A stretch of 64,000 nt of DNA from Alentia gelatinosa (taxonomy: Eukaryota > Annelida > Polychaeta > Phyllodocida > Polynoidae): positions 136,595,118-136,659,117 of the forward strand of contig OX465579.1 of the NCBI GenBank assembly GCA_950022655.1. The letters run 5' to 3'. This document shows, piece by piece, positions 44,173 to 53,656 of this stretch; positions within the stretch are counted from its first letter, which is position 1; the number at the start of each line of letters is the position of its first letter. A program made the translations under genes and the position numbers. A model generated the notes under the pieces. That model made no database searches. It was not told the DNA's origin and was given only the letters and a program-made list of their open reading frames with translations.

Positions 44173-44967
44173 TTGCATGTTGATGACAAGGAGTTCCATG
44201 TAGACGAAGCAGACAAATTACCTGACTCAATCTTACCCCCTGACTACATGCGTAGTAGGCGGCCAGTAAGAGGCCCGACTAATTGGGCTGACCCAATAAG
44301 GCCCGATACATCTAGGCCAACAGGTGCAGAAATCAGTGAACCGCCGCCTCTTGAGGAGATTGAAATGGACACTCAACCAACAGTGCAAGCTGTTATCCCC
44401 CCCCGCATTCTGACCAAGTTGACATTGAGGAGAACCTGTGTAAAACTGGTCTAGGCCTTTTGTTTGCTGGTAGCAAGGCTTACTTGAGCAATATGTTCAA
44501 AGTGGAAGTCGATGTGCATGTATGTGAGGGCGCTGCTGATGTTGTTTGTGTTCAACTCAACTGAACAAGCCTACCAATTTACCAAAGCGCTCTATCATAA
44601 TTGTCAAGATGTGGCTGGTATGATCTATGAAAGCACATGCCCATTTGAGGCCAAAAGGCTGGGATCCTCTATAAAGGTAAATGATAGTGGTTGGGACGGA
44701 GTCAAGGTAGGGAAGTTGCGTGATATAGTAAAGAAGAAATTTATGCAGCACGCGGATCTGAGTGAGAGACTGGTGGGCTCGGCTCCCTTGCCATTGGTTG
44801 AAGCGACACACAACATGTACTGGGGGGCTGGGCTGAGCTTTGAGCGGTGCCGCACTGCCGACAACTACCCGGGTAGTAATACCTTCGGGAGATTACTAGT
44901 GGACATTCGCCACGAGTTGGGTGGAGATGTAACCAGTCCTATACCCGCACCTACGATATCAACCTGA
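44173..44967 (+). pseudogene. NADAR/YbiA-like domain protein, frameshifted
   Basis: The first ~90 codons are acidic and Pro-rich, without a known domain. A NADAR domain follows. It begins GLLFAGSKAYLSNMF in a second frame, then VFNSTEQAYQFTKAL, CPFEAKRLGSSI, LVEATHNMYWGAG and SNTFGRLLVDIRHEL in a third frame (44,512-44,967). The family's Glu in EQAYQ, the WGxG turn and the NxxGRLLxxxR end are all present. Frameshifts lie at a run of about 8 C near 44,396-44,403 and near 44,530-44,550. NADAR enzymes are N-glycosidases acting on riboflavin-pathway intermediates or on ADP-ribosylated guanine (established for bacterial members). A role in a retroelement is my inference only. Confidence 0.7.
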
Positions 44968-44987
44968 ACGAACTTTCACACCGTCCT

Positions 44988-45629
44988 ATGACAATGTCAA
45001 CTCTTGTGATTGGGGATTCTCGCTTAGGGAGCCTAACTGGCCAACTGAGAAGGAATATTAACATCGTGGATGTATTTGGTATTCCCGGCGCCAACCTCAT
45101 GGAATTAGCCGATATCGCGTTACAGGTGGTTCCAGCCGTTGGCTACAGCCTGCGCTTTGTTTACCTTGTGGGTGGCATATGTAACCTGACGCGAAAGAAT
45201 AGAGCAACAGGCGAAATCTCACTTCGCTTTGACAAATGTGACGATGCTGTTGATCACATGGTCTCTGAACTCCAGAGGATCCAATCAAAGTTCGCTGAGA
45301 GGTATCCGAACATCAAGGTTGGTTTTGGTACCTTCTACGGTATTAAACTGAATGTCTACAACCCGTTCCCCACTACGATCGATGAGCAAACGGCCTTAGA
45401 TGTGATGGTCATGCGTATGAACGACCAGATAGTGGATCACAATAAGAAGAACGGAATGCCCACAGCTCGCATGGACCAGATTGTGTATGTTAAACACTCA
45501 AAGACGAGGAAGCTATCAATTCTTTACGATAAATTACACGATGGATGTCACTTGCACAGGGACTGGAATGATAAAGCAGCTCATATAATTATGAGAAGTG
45601 TAGATATGTGTGTCAACGTCTGGCCGTAA
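44988..45629 (+). CDS. SGNH/GDSL-type esterase ORF of LINE-1
   Basis: 213 aa, starting MTMSTLVIGDSRLG 20 bp after the NADAR stop. SGNH-hydrolase blocks are visible: GDS with the nucleophile Ser at 11, Gly near 31-34, GGICN with Asn at 66, and DGCH with Asp185 and His188 in DxxH spacing. So all four named residues are in place. CR1-type LINEs are known to carry an esterase domain in ORF1, which fits. The homologous ORF of LINE-2 (52,892-53,656) shares RYxNIK, IVxHN and LHDGCH. Substrate is unknown. The last ~95 bases are overlapped by the antisense Gag-like frame. Confidence 0.75.
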   Translation: MTMSTLVIGDSRLGSLTGQLRRNINIVDVFGIPGANLMELADIALQVVPAVGYSLRFVYLVGGICNLTRKNRATGEISLRFDKCDDAVDHMVSELQRIQSKFAERYPNIKVGFGTFYGIKLNVYNPFPTTIDEQTALDVMVMRMNDQIVDHNKKNGMPTARMDQIVYVKHSKTRKLSILYDKLHDGCHLHRDWNDKAAHIIMRSVDMCVNVWP

Positions 45630-47306
45630 ACTGAGTGCTACTGTATCGATTTCGCCAGGACAGTCCGTAATGGAAGTCTTGAGTGATCCGAGTACCTTAG
45701 CAAACATTGGCTTAATCTGTGACTGCCGTGATACACTTTTACAAGTATCGGTTGTACAACCATGACAAATAGTCACATTTCCATGCTCTTTATCGCAAGA
45801 TTCACACTCACAGAAATGAACGATATTTTTTGAGCCAACACCGTGATCAGATGCCGATACATCGTGACTAAAGCATACTTTTCCTATACTACTATCCTGT
45901 TTACTACTGTCGGGTTCCTTACTCCGATAATCTTTATCAATTTCAACAAAACCATCTATTATCTGGTCCTGACGATAAAGATTTGGTAAACTTACGTTTG
46001 GATATTCAACCTTACAATTCGTTTCACATTGATCTGTACTTTTGTTTTTTAAACACTCGTTTTCTGATACATCGTCTTTTGATACCTGGGCAACCTCGGT
46101 TCATTTAGAACTTTTCAGTCTTTTGAAGGCATCGCATTCACTTTTGGGATGTTCGGCATCACATGCCGCGCATCTATGGTCATAACGACAGTTCTTGAAG
46201 GTACAAGTCCCCTCCTGATAACTTATACATAATAACGGTTTACCGTCCTTTCCTTTGATCTTTGTGGATCCTTTTTTGACCGTTGACGGGACCTTTTTCC
46301 TTGCTACATCTCGAGTTGCTTCCATTCCTAGGAAACGTGTGGAAAGTTCCTGGTCCCCTGCTGTAAAGGCTGAAAGGCCCTCCTTTACTGCCTTTCTCCT
46401 TACTTCGATGTCGTATTTTACCAATGCAGCTGTCGTGTACGTGCGGGTGTCTGCCTTTTCCGTCAGAAAGGCTACATGCCGCAGAAGGCCCTTGATGTCT
46501 TTACCATCCTCCATGAGTTCCATTGATAGTTGGGTAAGCAGATTGATCAGTAATTCAAAAGTCATTTGTTTTGATCAATCCTCTTTGGTTAAAAAGCGCT
46601 TTATGTCGTATTTGCGCTCTTTTCTTTTCCTACGGCGTTTGGCATCTCGCGATGCCCCGTATCCGTGTTTTGATTTGCGTCGATGTCGTTTATCTTCCTC
46701 TGAACTAGTCTCTGTAGTATACCCTGTCGAGTCCGTCTCGGATGACCACTCCCGCCTGCTCCTGGATATAGACCTCACGTGGCGACTAGATCGTCTCACC
46801 TTTCTTGTCGCTTTAGTATAATCCTTCTCAGTTGAGGATTCTTCTGAAGCGACCGCTTTAGTGATACTTTTGCGCCTATTGGGCACCGTAGACGTCTTTG
46901 GGGCAACCTTGTTGTCCTGTAATCCTGAGGTAGTATCGTGGTCACTCACCCGCGACCGCTGCTGATCTGTTTTTACCACGCTAGGCTGCCCGTCCTTGGA
47001 TGTGCTTGCTTTTTCATCGACCTTTGTAGACCTTTTACCTGTGCCTTTTTCTTTGGGATTCAGGGAGTTGGCGATAGCTTGTATAGATTCTTTTAGACTG
47101 CTCATTCGACTGGACATGTTGGTATAGACTCCTAACATTTCGGTCCTTAGCGATTGTCCATCATGGCGACCGCTCTGTCGTGTGTCTGGGGTTGCTGCTT
47201 CACTATCGTCATCTTTCCATAAAGTCGGACATTTGGCTCCCGTCGGTTTATAGTGTCGTTTATAGTGTCGTGTACACGTAGCACAGTATCTCTGTCGCGA
47301 TGCCAT
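45534..47306 (-). pseudogene. antisense Gag-like ORF with two in-frame TGA codons
   Basis: A single minus-strand frame of about 591 codons is interrupted only by TGA at 46,575-46,577 and TGA at 46,101-46,103. It starts MASRQRYCATCTRHYKRH at 47,306. A Ser/Arg/Lys-rich stretch follows, then a helical segment (FELLINLLTQLSMEL ... GLLRHVAFLTEK). Next are a CCCH finger (Cys-X7-Cys-X4-Cys-X3-His) and a CCHC-like knuckle (Cys-X2-Cys-X3-His-X4-Cys) ending PKSECDAFKR. After the second TGA come an acidic tail and a Cys-rich patch (HFCECESCDKEHGN). This layout resembles Gag/ORF1 proteins of retroelements, possibly DIRS-like, but I cannot fix the family. No polymerase follows. It lies between two sense ORFs of LINE-1, most simply as a nested insertion. 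Confidence 0.55.
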
Positions 47307-47952
47307 TGGAAATACAATCGGATGGCACCGCTAATTGCAGATTAACACCGATAAAAATTGTCACAAAGCTCAACACTCCGTCTTGGTTCGGCAGTGCTGG
47401 ATCTATGGAGGCGCGGTAACACCCAGCGCCACCTAGCGTTAGAATACGGGCGATGAACAGTGTTGCCCTCTGGTGTATTCGGTGAGGAAATATATAACCT
47501 TATTATCGTATATATTAAGGTAGACATTAATGTCTGCCTATTTTTTGCTAGGAGACAATTGTACATATAAAAAAATAGTGTGAACCGGGCCTGCATGTTG
47601 CAAATACAGATGACAATTTTCATTAATAAGTAAAGATTCCTGTTACACTGTTTTCCTGAACTGCTTGTTTTAGCATGACACACTATCTTGGTCACGAAAT
47701 AATCCTCTTAATCGTTTAAATGGTGTTTTCTGATGCCGATGGAGCGTCGCCCCATCTTGACGGGACCCCTCGCCTAGTCACTAAACTACTGTCAACGTTA
47801 TCTTCTTTCTCCACTCTCACCTTGATCATCTCACATCTGCTCAGGCAAGGCGAACTTGACCTCCTGAGAGATCGTAGGCTGATTTTGGGAATCCCCATTC
47901 AGACCTACAAGTCTTTTAATCATCAATCACCTTCTTCCCATACTAGTTCATT
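47307..47952. other. spacer upstream of LINE-1 ORF2
   Basis: Read on the minus strand it has a TATATATTTCC word about 200 bp before the Gag-like start, so part may be the promoter or leader of that insert. The part next to ORF2 (47,720-47,950) is open on the plus strand but shows no domain. Confidence 0.3.
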
Positions 47953-50775
47953 ATGCCTAGTAAAGGCGTGTCACTGTGCCATTATAATATCAGGAGTCTA
48001 TACCCTAACTTGGGACAAGCAAACCTCATCTTGGGCAGTTATGATTTGATTAGTTTATCTGAAACGTGGCTAGATGATCGATATACGGATGAAATGGTTC
48101 AGATATATAACCACACCATTTTCAGAGAGGATAGGCTTGATAGAGTGGGAGGGGGAGTTGCCTGTTACGTGGGCAATACTTTGGCTCCTTACACTAGGAA
48201 GATCGATGAATTGTCTGGCATCCATGATAACCTTGAATATCTGACAATCTCCATAAATAAACCAAACCACAGAAAAATGACCGTTGTTACCCTATATCGG
48301 CCACCCAAAAAGGATATATCTTTTACAATTGGTATGATTGAGAGCATCTGCAACTCGGAGGCCGTAAGAGGTACTGAGTTGTGGATTCTCGGGGATATTA
48401 ACTGTAATTTATTAGACCGCACCTGCCGTAATCAAGATGAGCTGCTCACCTTTACCAAGAGTTTAAATCTAATGCAGATAATTACAGGAGTCACGCGTCC
48501 GAAACCCACCGGAGGTACCTTACTGGATCTAATATTCACAAATAGTAAGTTCGTCTCAACAAGTGGAATATTAGCTGATCTCATAAGTGACCATCTACCG
48601 GTTTATGTTGTGAGGAAAAAAGATGTCATACCCCATAAGAGTACCAAATTTAGGGGGCGAACTTACAAGTTTTATAGTAAGCATAGCTTGGCTGATTACT
48701 TATCAGATATAGACTGGTCCAGCTTCTATGACACAAATAACCCTGTGACCCAGTGGGATTTCATTATGAACAAAATCGAGGACTACTTAGATTTAGAATG
48801 TCCATTAAGAGACATGTGTTTCAAAAGGGAACGTGATCCATGGATCACTGACGAGTTACTTGATAAAATAAACCGTCGTAAAACTCTTATCCTACAATTT
48901 CATAACGATGGTCGACCAGAAAACTTATCTAAAGCAAAAGCGTTAGGGAAAGAAATAAGGTGGTTAATCAAGGACTCTAAAGATAGTTTTGTGAAAGAAC
49001 AACTAGACAATAATGTTCAAAACCCCAAGGAGTTCTGGCGAAACGTTAATGGTCTTCTACATGGTGGGTCAACAAAAACGGAATGCTCACTGATCGATGA
49101 ACGAACCAGGGACCAAGTCCCTCCAGATGATACGGTGGACTATATAAATGATTTCTTTTCTGAAATAGGGGAAAAATTATTCAATAACAGGGATAAATCA
49201 GCATACATAAACCTGCTAAAGACCCTAAATGATTTGCCAGCCATTAACAGCGATTACCATATCAATATAGATAAGACGACGTTACTAAGATACATAAAGG
49301 ATATTTCAATTAGTAAGAGTTCAGGTTTAAAGAATATTTCCGGAAGGGTCATTAAAGATGCCATGCTCCTGTTAGTAAACGAATTTGCTATTATTTTTAA
49401 GAATTCTCTGGAAACGGGTGTTGTTCCAGAATCCTGGAAGACAGGCCTTGTTATTCCTATTCCCAAGGGAGGGGACTTACAAAACATAACTAATTGGCGC
49501 CCCATCTCCTTAATCCCGACACCGGCCAAAATAATGGAAAAAATGGCATATGAAATGATATACAGTCACCTAGCAGACAGATCCCTACTGAACCCGTACC
49601 AGTTTGGCTTCAGGAGAAAGTTGGGAACAGCTGACGCTGTTTTCAGTCTAGTCGATCACCTGTATGAATCTAGGGACATGGGAAGAGCTAGTGCTGTTTG
49701 CTATATCGACTTACAAAAGGCTTTTGATTCAGTTCCCCATGCCTTATTAATCGCCAAATTTGAAAAATTGTTCCGATTACCAGCAGTCCTAGTAAATTGG
49801 TTAAAAAGTTACCTAAATGATAGGCAACAACGAGTAACAATAAATGGGACTACCTCGCGACAAAACACAGTTAGTTTTGGAGTGCCCCAGGGCTCTGTCC
49901 TGGGGCCACTGCTTTTCATCTCTTTTATTGATAATATGTGTTCCAACGTCCAAAACTGTAAAAACATCCAATATGCGGATGACTTGGTCCTGTTTAGCTC
50001 TCAGTCAAATCCCGCTTTATCACGCACTTACCTGCAAGAGGCCTTAGACGTAGTGAAAGGGTGGTGTGAAACAAACGGAATGACCGTTAATAGCTCCAAG
50101 ACCAAAACCATATGGTACACCTCAAACAGGAGGAAACCCTACTTACCACCGCTCAATCTAACCTGTGGAAACTGTGAACTAAGTATGGTAGATAAGTACA
50201 AATATTTGGGTGTTATACTTGATACTGACCTGATTAAGAACACTGTAAAAAATGTACATGGAAGATGCTTTAAATTGCATAAGATCAGAAGTAGTCTCAG
50301 CTCTGATGTAGCTCGCAGAATATACCTGAGTGTCATAAGACCCATGATAGAATATTGTGGCTTTGTTTTGGATGGGGCCACAAAGGTGGACTTATCTAGA
50401 CTGCAAAAGGCCCAGAACCGAGGACTTAGGATAGTCCAGGGACACAACAAACTAAGACAGTCTCTTGATGACCTACATGCATGTAACCATGTCGACTACC
50501 TGGACTGCCGTCGTAAGATACAAACTCTATCTCTTATGTACAAATTGAGTAAAGACGAAAACTACCTAGACACACGTATCCGCAGAGCTCGGAGCGACAC
50601 TAAAGTGAAATTCAAGATGAAAGTGGCCAAAACCAGCAAGTACCAACGATCACCGTATAGCCGGGGAGTACACGAATGGAACGAACTCAGTGAGCAGACA
50701 CAAAGATCAAGTGATAAAACTCAATTTAAGCGGTTGGTAAAGGAACGTTTATCTGCATATGAGTTGCGACCATAA
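47953..50775 (+). CDS. LINE-1 ORF2: AP-like endonuclease and reverse transcriptase, intact
   Basis: An uninterrupted 940-codon frame. The N-terminal ~220 residues are an apurinic-like endonuclease with HYNIRSLYPNL, SETWL, LYRPP, GDINCNLLD and SDHLPV, i.e. the expected Asn, Glu, Tyr, Asp/Asn and Ser-Asp-His residues. A basic connector follows. RT blocks are NWRPISLIPTPAKIMEK, YIDLQKAFDSVPH, FGVPQGSVLGPLLF and catalytic QYADDLVLF at about residue 674. The C-terminal region (IRPMIEYCG, RSDTKVKFKM, SRGVHEWNEL) is typical of CR1/Jockey-group LINEs. I see no RNase H domain. An intact frame suggests a young copy, in contrast to the frameshifted NADAR ORF upstream. Confidence 0.92.
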   Translation: MPSKGVSLCHYNIRSLYPNLGQANLILGSYDLISLSETWLDDRYTDEMVQIYNHTIFREDRLDRVGGGVACYVGNTLAPYTRKIDELSGIHDNLEYLTISINKPNHRKMTVVTLYRPPKKDISFTIGMIESICNSEAVRGTELWILGDINCNLLDRTCRNQDELLTFTKSLNLMQIITGVTRPKPTGGTLLDLIFTNSKFVSTSGILADLISDHLPVYVVRKKDVIPHKSTKFRGRTYKFYSKHSLADYLSDIDWSSFYDTNNPVTQWDFIMNKIEDYLDLECPLRDMCFKRERDPWITDELLDKINRRKTLILQFHNDGRPENLSKAKALGKEIRWLIKDSKDSFVKEQLDNNVQNPKEFWRNVNGLLHGGSTKTECSLIDERTRDQVPPDDTVDYINDFFSEIGEKLFNNRDKSAYINLLKTLNDLPAINSDYHINIDKTTLLRYIKDISISKSSGLKNISGRVIKDAMLLLVNEFAIIFKNSLETGVVPESWKTGLVIPIPKGGDLQNITNWRPISLIPTPAKIMEKMAYEMIYSHLADRSLLNPYQFGFRRKLGTADAVFSLVDHLYESRDMGRASAVCYIDLQKAFDSVPHALLIAKFEKLFRLPAVLVNWLKSYLNDRQQRVTINGTTSRQNTVSFGVPQGSVLGPLLFISFIDNMCSNVQNCKNIQYADDLVLFSSQSNPALSRTYLQEALDVVKGWCETNGMTVNSSKTKTIWYTSNRRKPYLPPLNLTCGNCELSMVDKYKYLGVILDTDLIKNTVKNVHGRCFKLHKIRSSLSSDVARRIYLSVIRPMIEYCGFVLDGATKVDLSRLQKAQNRGLRIVQGHNKLRQSLDDLHACNHVDYLDCRRKIQTLSLMYKLSKDENYLDTRIRRARSDTKVKFKMKVAKTSKYQRSPYSRGVHEWNELSEQTQRSSDKTQFKRLVKERLSAYELRP

Positions 50776-51094
50776 GGTCTTTCCTCATAATGTTGTATTG
50801 GTATAAGTGTGGCAAATTATGACCATTCAATGTTCTGTAGTACCTGAATTCATGCGATATTCACTGTAGCATATCATTTCATCTACTCATTCACACATTT
50901 CTGTCAATAAATATGGTGGCCCGGTTCATAAACTAAATTTTTGCATAAACTGCACTTTGCATTACTACCCTAAAATGTAATTCCTGAAGGGATATTGTAC
51001 TATGGAGATCAAGTTGTATTTGTTTGTTTCTGCACTATCAGTGGAAGAACTACTCATCGTAGTAGAACTGGTAGGAATAAACCCCCCAAAAAAA
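50776..51094. other. LINE-1 3' UTR and junction
   Basis: Holds an AATAAATATGG near 50,910 that may be the LINE-1 3' end, then unassigned sequence and a poly-A run of about 13 (51,089-51,101) before the old RT relic resumes. Confidence 0.35.
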
Positions 51095-51251
51095 AAAAAA
51101 ACAATTACCCACCTATCTCTATCCTTCCCATGCCTAGTAAGATAATTGATAAAATATTCCATGAGCAGATGTGTACTTACCTAAAAGAATACAATATCCT
51201 TACCAGCAAACAAGGTGGATCCATACCTTTAATTTCTACTCTCTCAACTCT
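51095..51251 (+). pseudogene. older LINE RT relic, left half
   Basis: Reads NYPPISILPMPSKIIDKIF and ILTSKQGG...STLSTL, i.e. the RT finger region. It stops at the left end of the TIR transposon and continues on the far side at 58,922. Confidence 0.75.
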
Positions 51252-51930
51252 TAGTCAGGTGAGTTAAGGTAAAAAAAAGGCAGAACATTTATTTTTGTGA
51301 TAAAAGTATGAAATTTGGTATGCAGTTAGGTAATTACATAAGGACAAATTTTCGTCCTGGGCACAAGCTGAAATATTGATGTAACACCCGTTTTCGGCCG
51401 TTTTCCAATACGGCCACCATGAACTATGAGCCATTATTGGAAAAGTCCACTTACTTTGTGTATAAAGACATCTACTATTGATTAAGACACCCTTTTAAAC
51501 ATAAATAACCATGTGACAAAATAATAGTGAAGATTTTGACATTTTGTAGAAATTAGGTGGCAGCCATTTTGGATTTACTTCGAAATATCACCGATTATAT
51601 GACAACAGTAGCTGGTATTGAAATCATAACAACAGATTGTACCTATTATGTATTTTTGCACTGTTAAATAAACATGCTGACTGTCATTGAGTTATTCTTG
51701 GCTATATATGCAATGCTGACAAGTATATGAAGTTCAAGATGGCTGCCAATATGGTTCATTGAATTTCAGTTACGTCAAAAATCATCCTATTTGATAGTGT
51801 GATATCTCTACTAGGGGATTTTCAAGGATGAGAAATCCAATTATGGCGTCAGAAACACTATTTTATGCATTATGTAGAAGTTAACTGATGATTGTGTGTT
51901 ATATATGGTCTAATTACTTGAAATATCATG
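51252..51930 (+). repeat. left terminal inverted repeat
   Basis: 679 bp that is the reverse complement of 58,479-58,921. It starts TAGTCAGGTGAGTTAAGG. It carries about 230 bp (roughly 51,510-51,740) and a short A-rich insertion that the right copy lacks. Confidence 0.85.
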
Positions 51931-52143
51931 TTTTGCCTTACAAAGATAAGCGATGTAGAGAATTACATTGTATTTGGTTTCCTCTTTAGCCCTCTATTTG
52001 GTAGATGCTTAATCAAACATGATGACAGCTGTTATATCTATTAATCCACAATGATTTCTACTTTGTTCACTGATTAACCTATTTCCTACAACTTCTACTT
52101 CTGGCACTTGCAGCTGCACAGCTCAGTGCAAGGCAGTCCTGCT

Positions 52144-52798
52144 TTAGCACAACCATTCTAGCATTTGGAATTGTTGGGAAGAGCAGTCAACCTCATTGAA
52201 CATATTGCCATCTGGAGGTGAGAATACATCTGTAGCCTCTAGATAGCACTTCCATGTCTTCCATGCTATCCTCTTTCGCTTCTTAAAGAAGGAGGATCTT
52301 GTGTCTGAACCGGTGACTGCGTGGAAGAAGGGAAGTGCTTTGCACTTTGCCTCACCTAAGTCCCAACAAAGTTTGTTGATTTCATAGTAGCAAAAGTTAT
52401 TTGCCTTACCGAAGGCAACAAGTAGTTGCAAGCTCGGGCAGAGGAGCAGCAGGCTGAAGAATACACCAATGAGGATTACAACTACATCAGTGTCCCTGGT
52501 TCTGACTTGTACACATGTTTGACCTTGAGCAATAGCATGCTTTACGTGCTGGACGATTCTCGTATCTGCTTCCTCATGATTGCATGATTCCATTGCAGAC
52601 CCTCCTGGCTACCACAAACTTGCCTGCAGTTATGTAGACTTCCTTGTTGTTGGGCCATGTGCTGCTGTCTACTTCTCGGGATAGGTAGCAGAACAATTCA
52701 GTCTTGTTTTCCGAGTTGCGTAAAAGGGGCATCGGACAAGTATACGAACAGGCCATATCAGCTGATCGATACGATGGTATGAACAGGTGCGGGTGCAT
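52144..52798 (-). pseudogene. C-terminal part of the transposon protein (XPG-I-like motif)
   Basis: Reads CPMPLLRNSENKTELFCYLS, then CNHEEADTRIVQHVKHA, VRTRDTDVVVILIG, CKALPFFHAVTGSDT and IAWKTWKCYLEAT. These blocks belong to a large uncharacterised protein family multiplied in molluscs, cnidarians and other invertebrates. The E-A-D followed about 20 residues later by D-T-D-V-V is like the XPG/FEN1 internal nuclease motif (my comparison). A start-proximal frameshift near 52,600 separates two frames. The C-terminus is cut at 52,144. Confidence 0.65.
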
Positions 52799-52891
52799 TC
52801 TTCAGAGTGTACGGACTGAACTTGGAAACCAGTCGGTACACACAACATAGACTTCGGACATTGAAAAACCTGTAAAACGAACGGAGCCAAA

Positions 52892-53656
52892 ATGACATCC
52901 CTAATCATTGGTGATTCAAGGCTGCGCCTTGTAGTGGAGGATTTAAAAAACGACCCTGACATATACAGTGCTGACTTCTATCCTGGCTATGGCATAAAGG
53001 ACCTTGTTGAAACTGCCATATATAACTTGAGAGGAGTAACCAAGCCACTAACTCACGTGTATATATGCGGGGGCATCTGTTCCACCACTATAAAAAGAAG
53101 ACTACAGAGACCCAGATGTACAAGTACTACTGAAACTCAATATCGGACTAAAAGAAGTGGATATCCCAAATCTCTAAGCCAAGTGGATTTACGAGATACC
53201 ACTGTGTCTGCATTTATAAGTCGAATAACTTGTGAACTAAACGAGAGCTATGCAGAGTTCAAGAAGCGATACACAAATATCAAACTGGTGTTCTGTACGT
53301 ACTTCGGAGTTAAACTAGATGTATGTAATCAACGCGGCTTTCAGCTAGTGGATAACGACGCCAAGCAGGAACTGCTAAACCTGATGGTAACAAGTGCAAA
53401 TGAACTCATTGTACACCATAACCGGATGAGAAACATAATTACGCCTAGACTACACCAACTAGTACTAGTCTGGCATGTCAAAAGGCGTGTAACATCGGTC
53501 ATGTACTCTAAGTTACATGATGGCTGTCATTTCGCAGGTGAAAATACTGGCAAGTTCGAGCACTTATTGATGAGGACAGTCCGCAGAAACTTACAGATAC
53601 TAAACCAAAATGCGAGCACAAACTGTGATGACTCACGAGTGGTAAGCTGGAAATGA
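52892..53656 (+). CDS. SGNH-type esterase ORF of LINE-2
   Basis: 254 aa, uninterrupted. It has MTSLIIGDSRL with Ser9, GGIC near residue 60, and LHDGCHF with Asp210 and His213. The residue matching the catalytic block-III Asn of LINE-1 is Ser64, so activity is doubtful or uses another residue. It contains an extra basic insert (about residues 66-100) absent from the LINE-1 protein. It is a diverged homologue of 44,988-45,629, as both share RYxNIK, a YxGVKLxV-like block and KLHDGCH. Confidence 0.7.
   Translation: MTSLIIGDSRLRLVVEDLKNDPDIYSADFYPGYGIKDLVETAIYNLRGVTKPLTHVYICGGICSTTIKRRLQRPRCTSTTETQYRTKRSGYPKSLSQVDLRDTTVSAFISRITCELNESYAEFKKRYTNIKLVFCTYFGVKLDVCNQRGFQLVDNDAKQELLNLMVTSANELIVHHNRMRNIITPRLHQLVLVWHVKRRVTSVMYSKLHDGCHFAGENTGKFEHLLMRTVRRNLQILNQNASTNCDDSRVVSWK

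Larger units (their letters stand above)
44144..50930 (+). mobile_element. LINE-1: CR1-group-like non-LTR element with NADAR, SGNH and EN-RT ORFs
   Basis: Same-strand order is a NADAR ORF (frameshifted), an SGNH-esterase ORF 20 bp later, and an intact 940-aa endonuclease/RT ORF. The SGNH-then-EN-RT order recurs in LINE-2, so these two belong to one element family. NADAR membership rests on its 20-bp spacing and its start at the boundary with the older LINE relic. The left edge, about 44,144, is the point where homology to that relic stops. The right edge, near an AATAAATATGG at about 50,910, is approximate. An antisense Gag-like frame occupies 45,534-47,306. Confidence 0.6.

Noticed and set aside
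45534..47306. TGA recoded as an amino acid in the antisense Gag-like ORF
   Set aside because: Two TGA codons in one copy are more simply explained by mutation (for example at CpG); no stop-codon recoding signal is visible.
47720..48049. 109-codon plus-strand frame overlapping the start of LINE-1 ORF2
   Set aside because: It runs out of phase into the strongly conserved endonuclease and shows no motif; probably LINE leader sequence.
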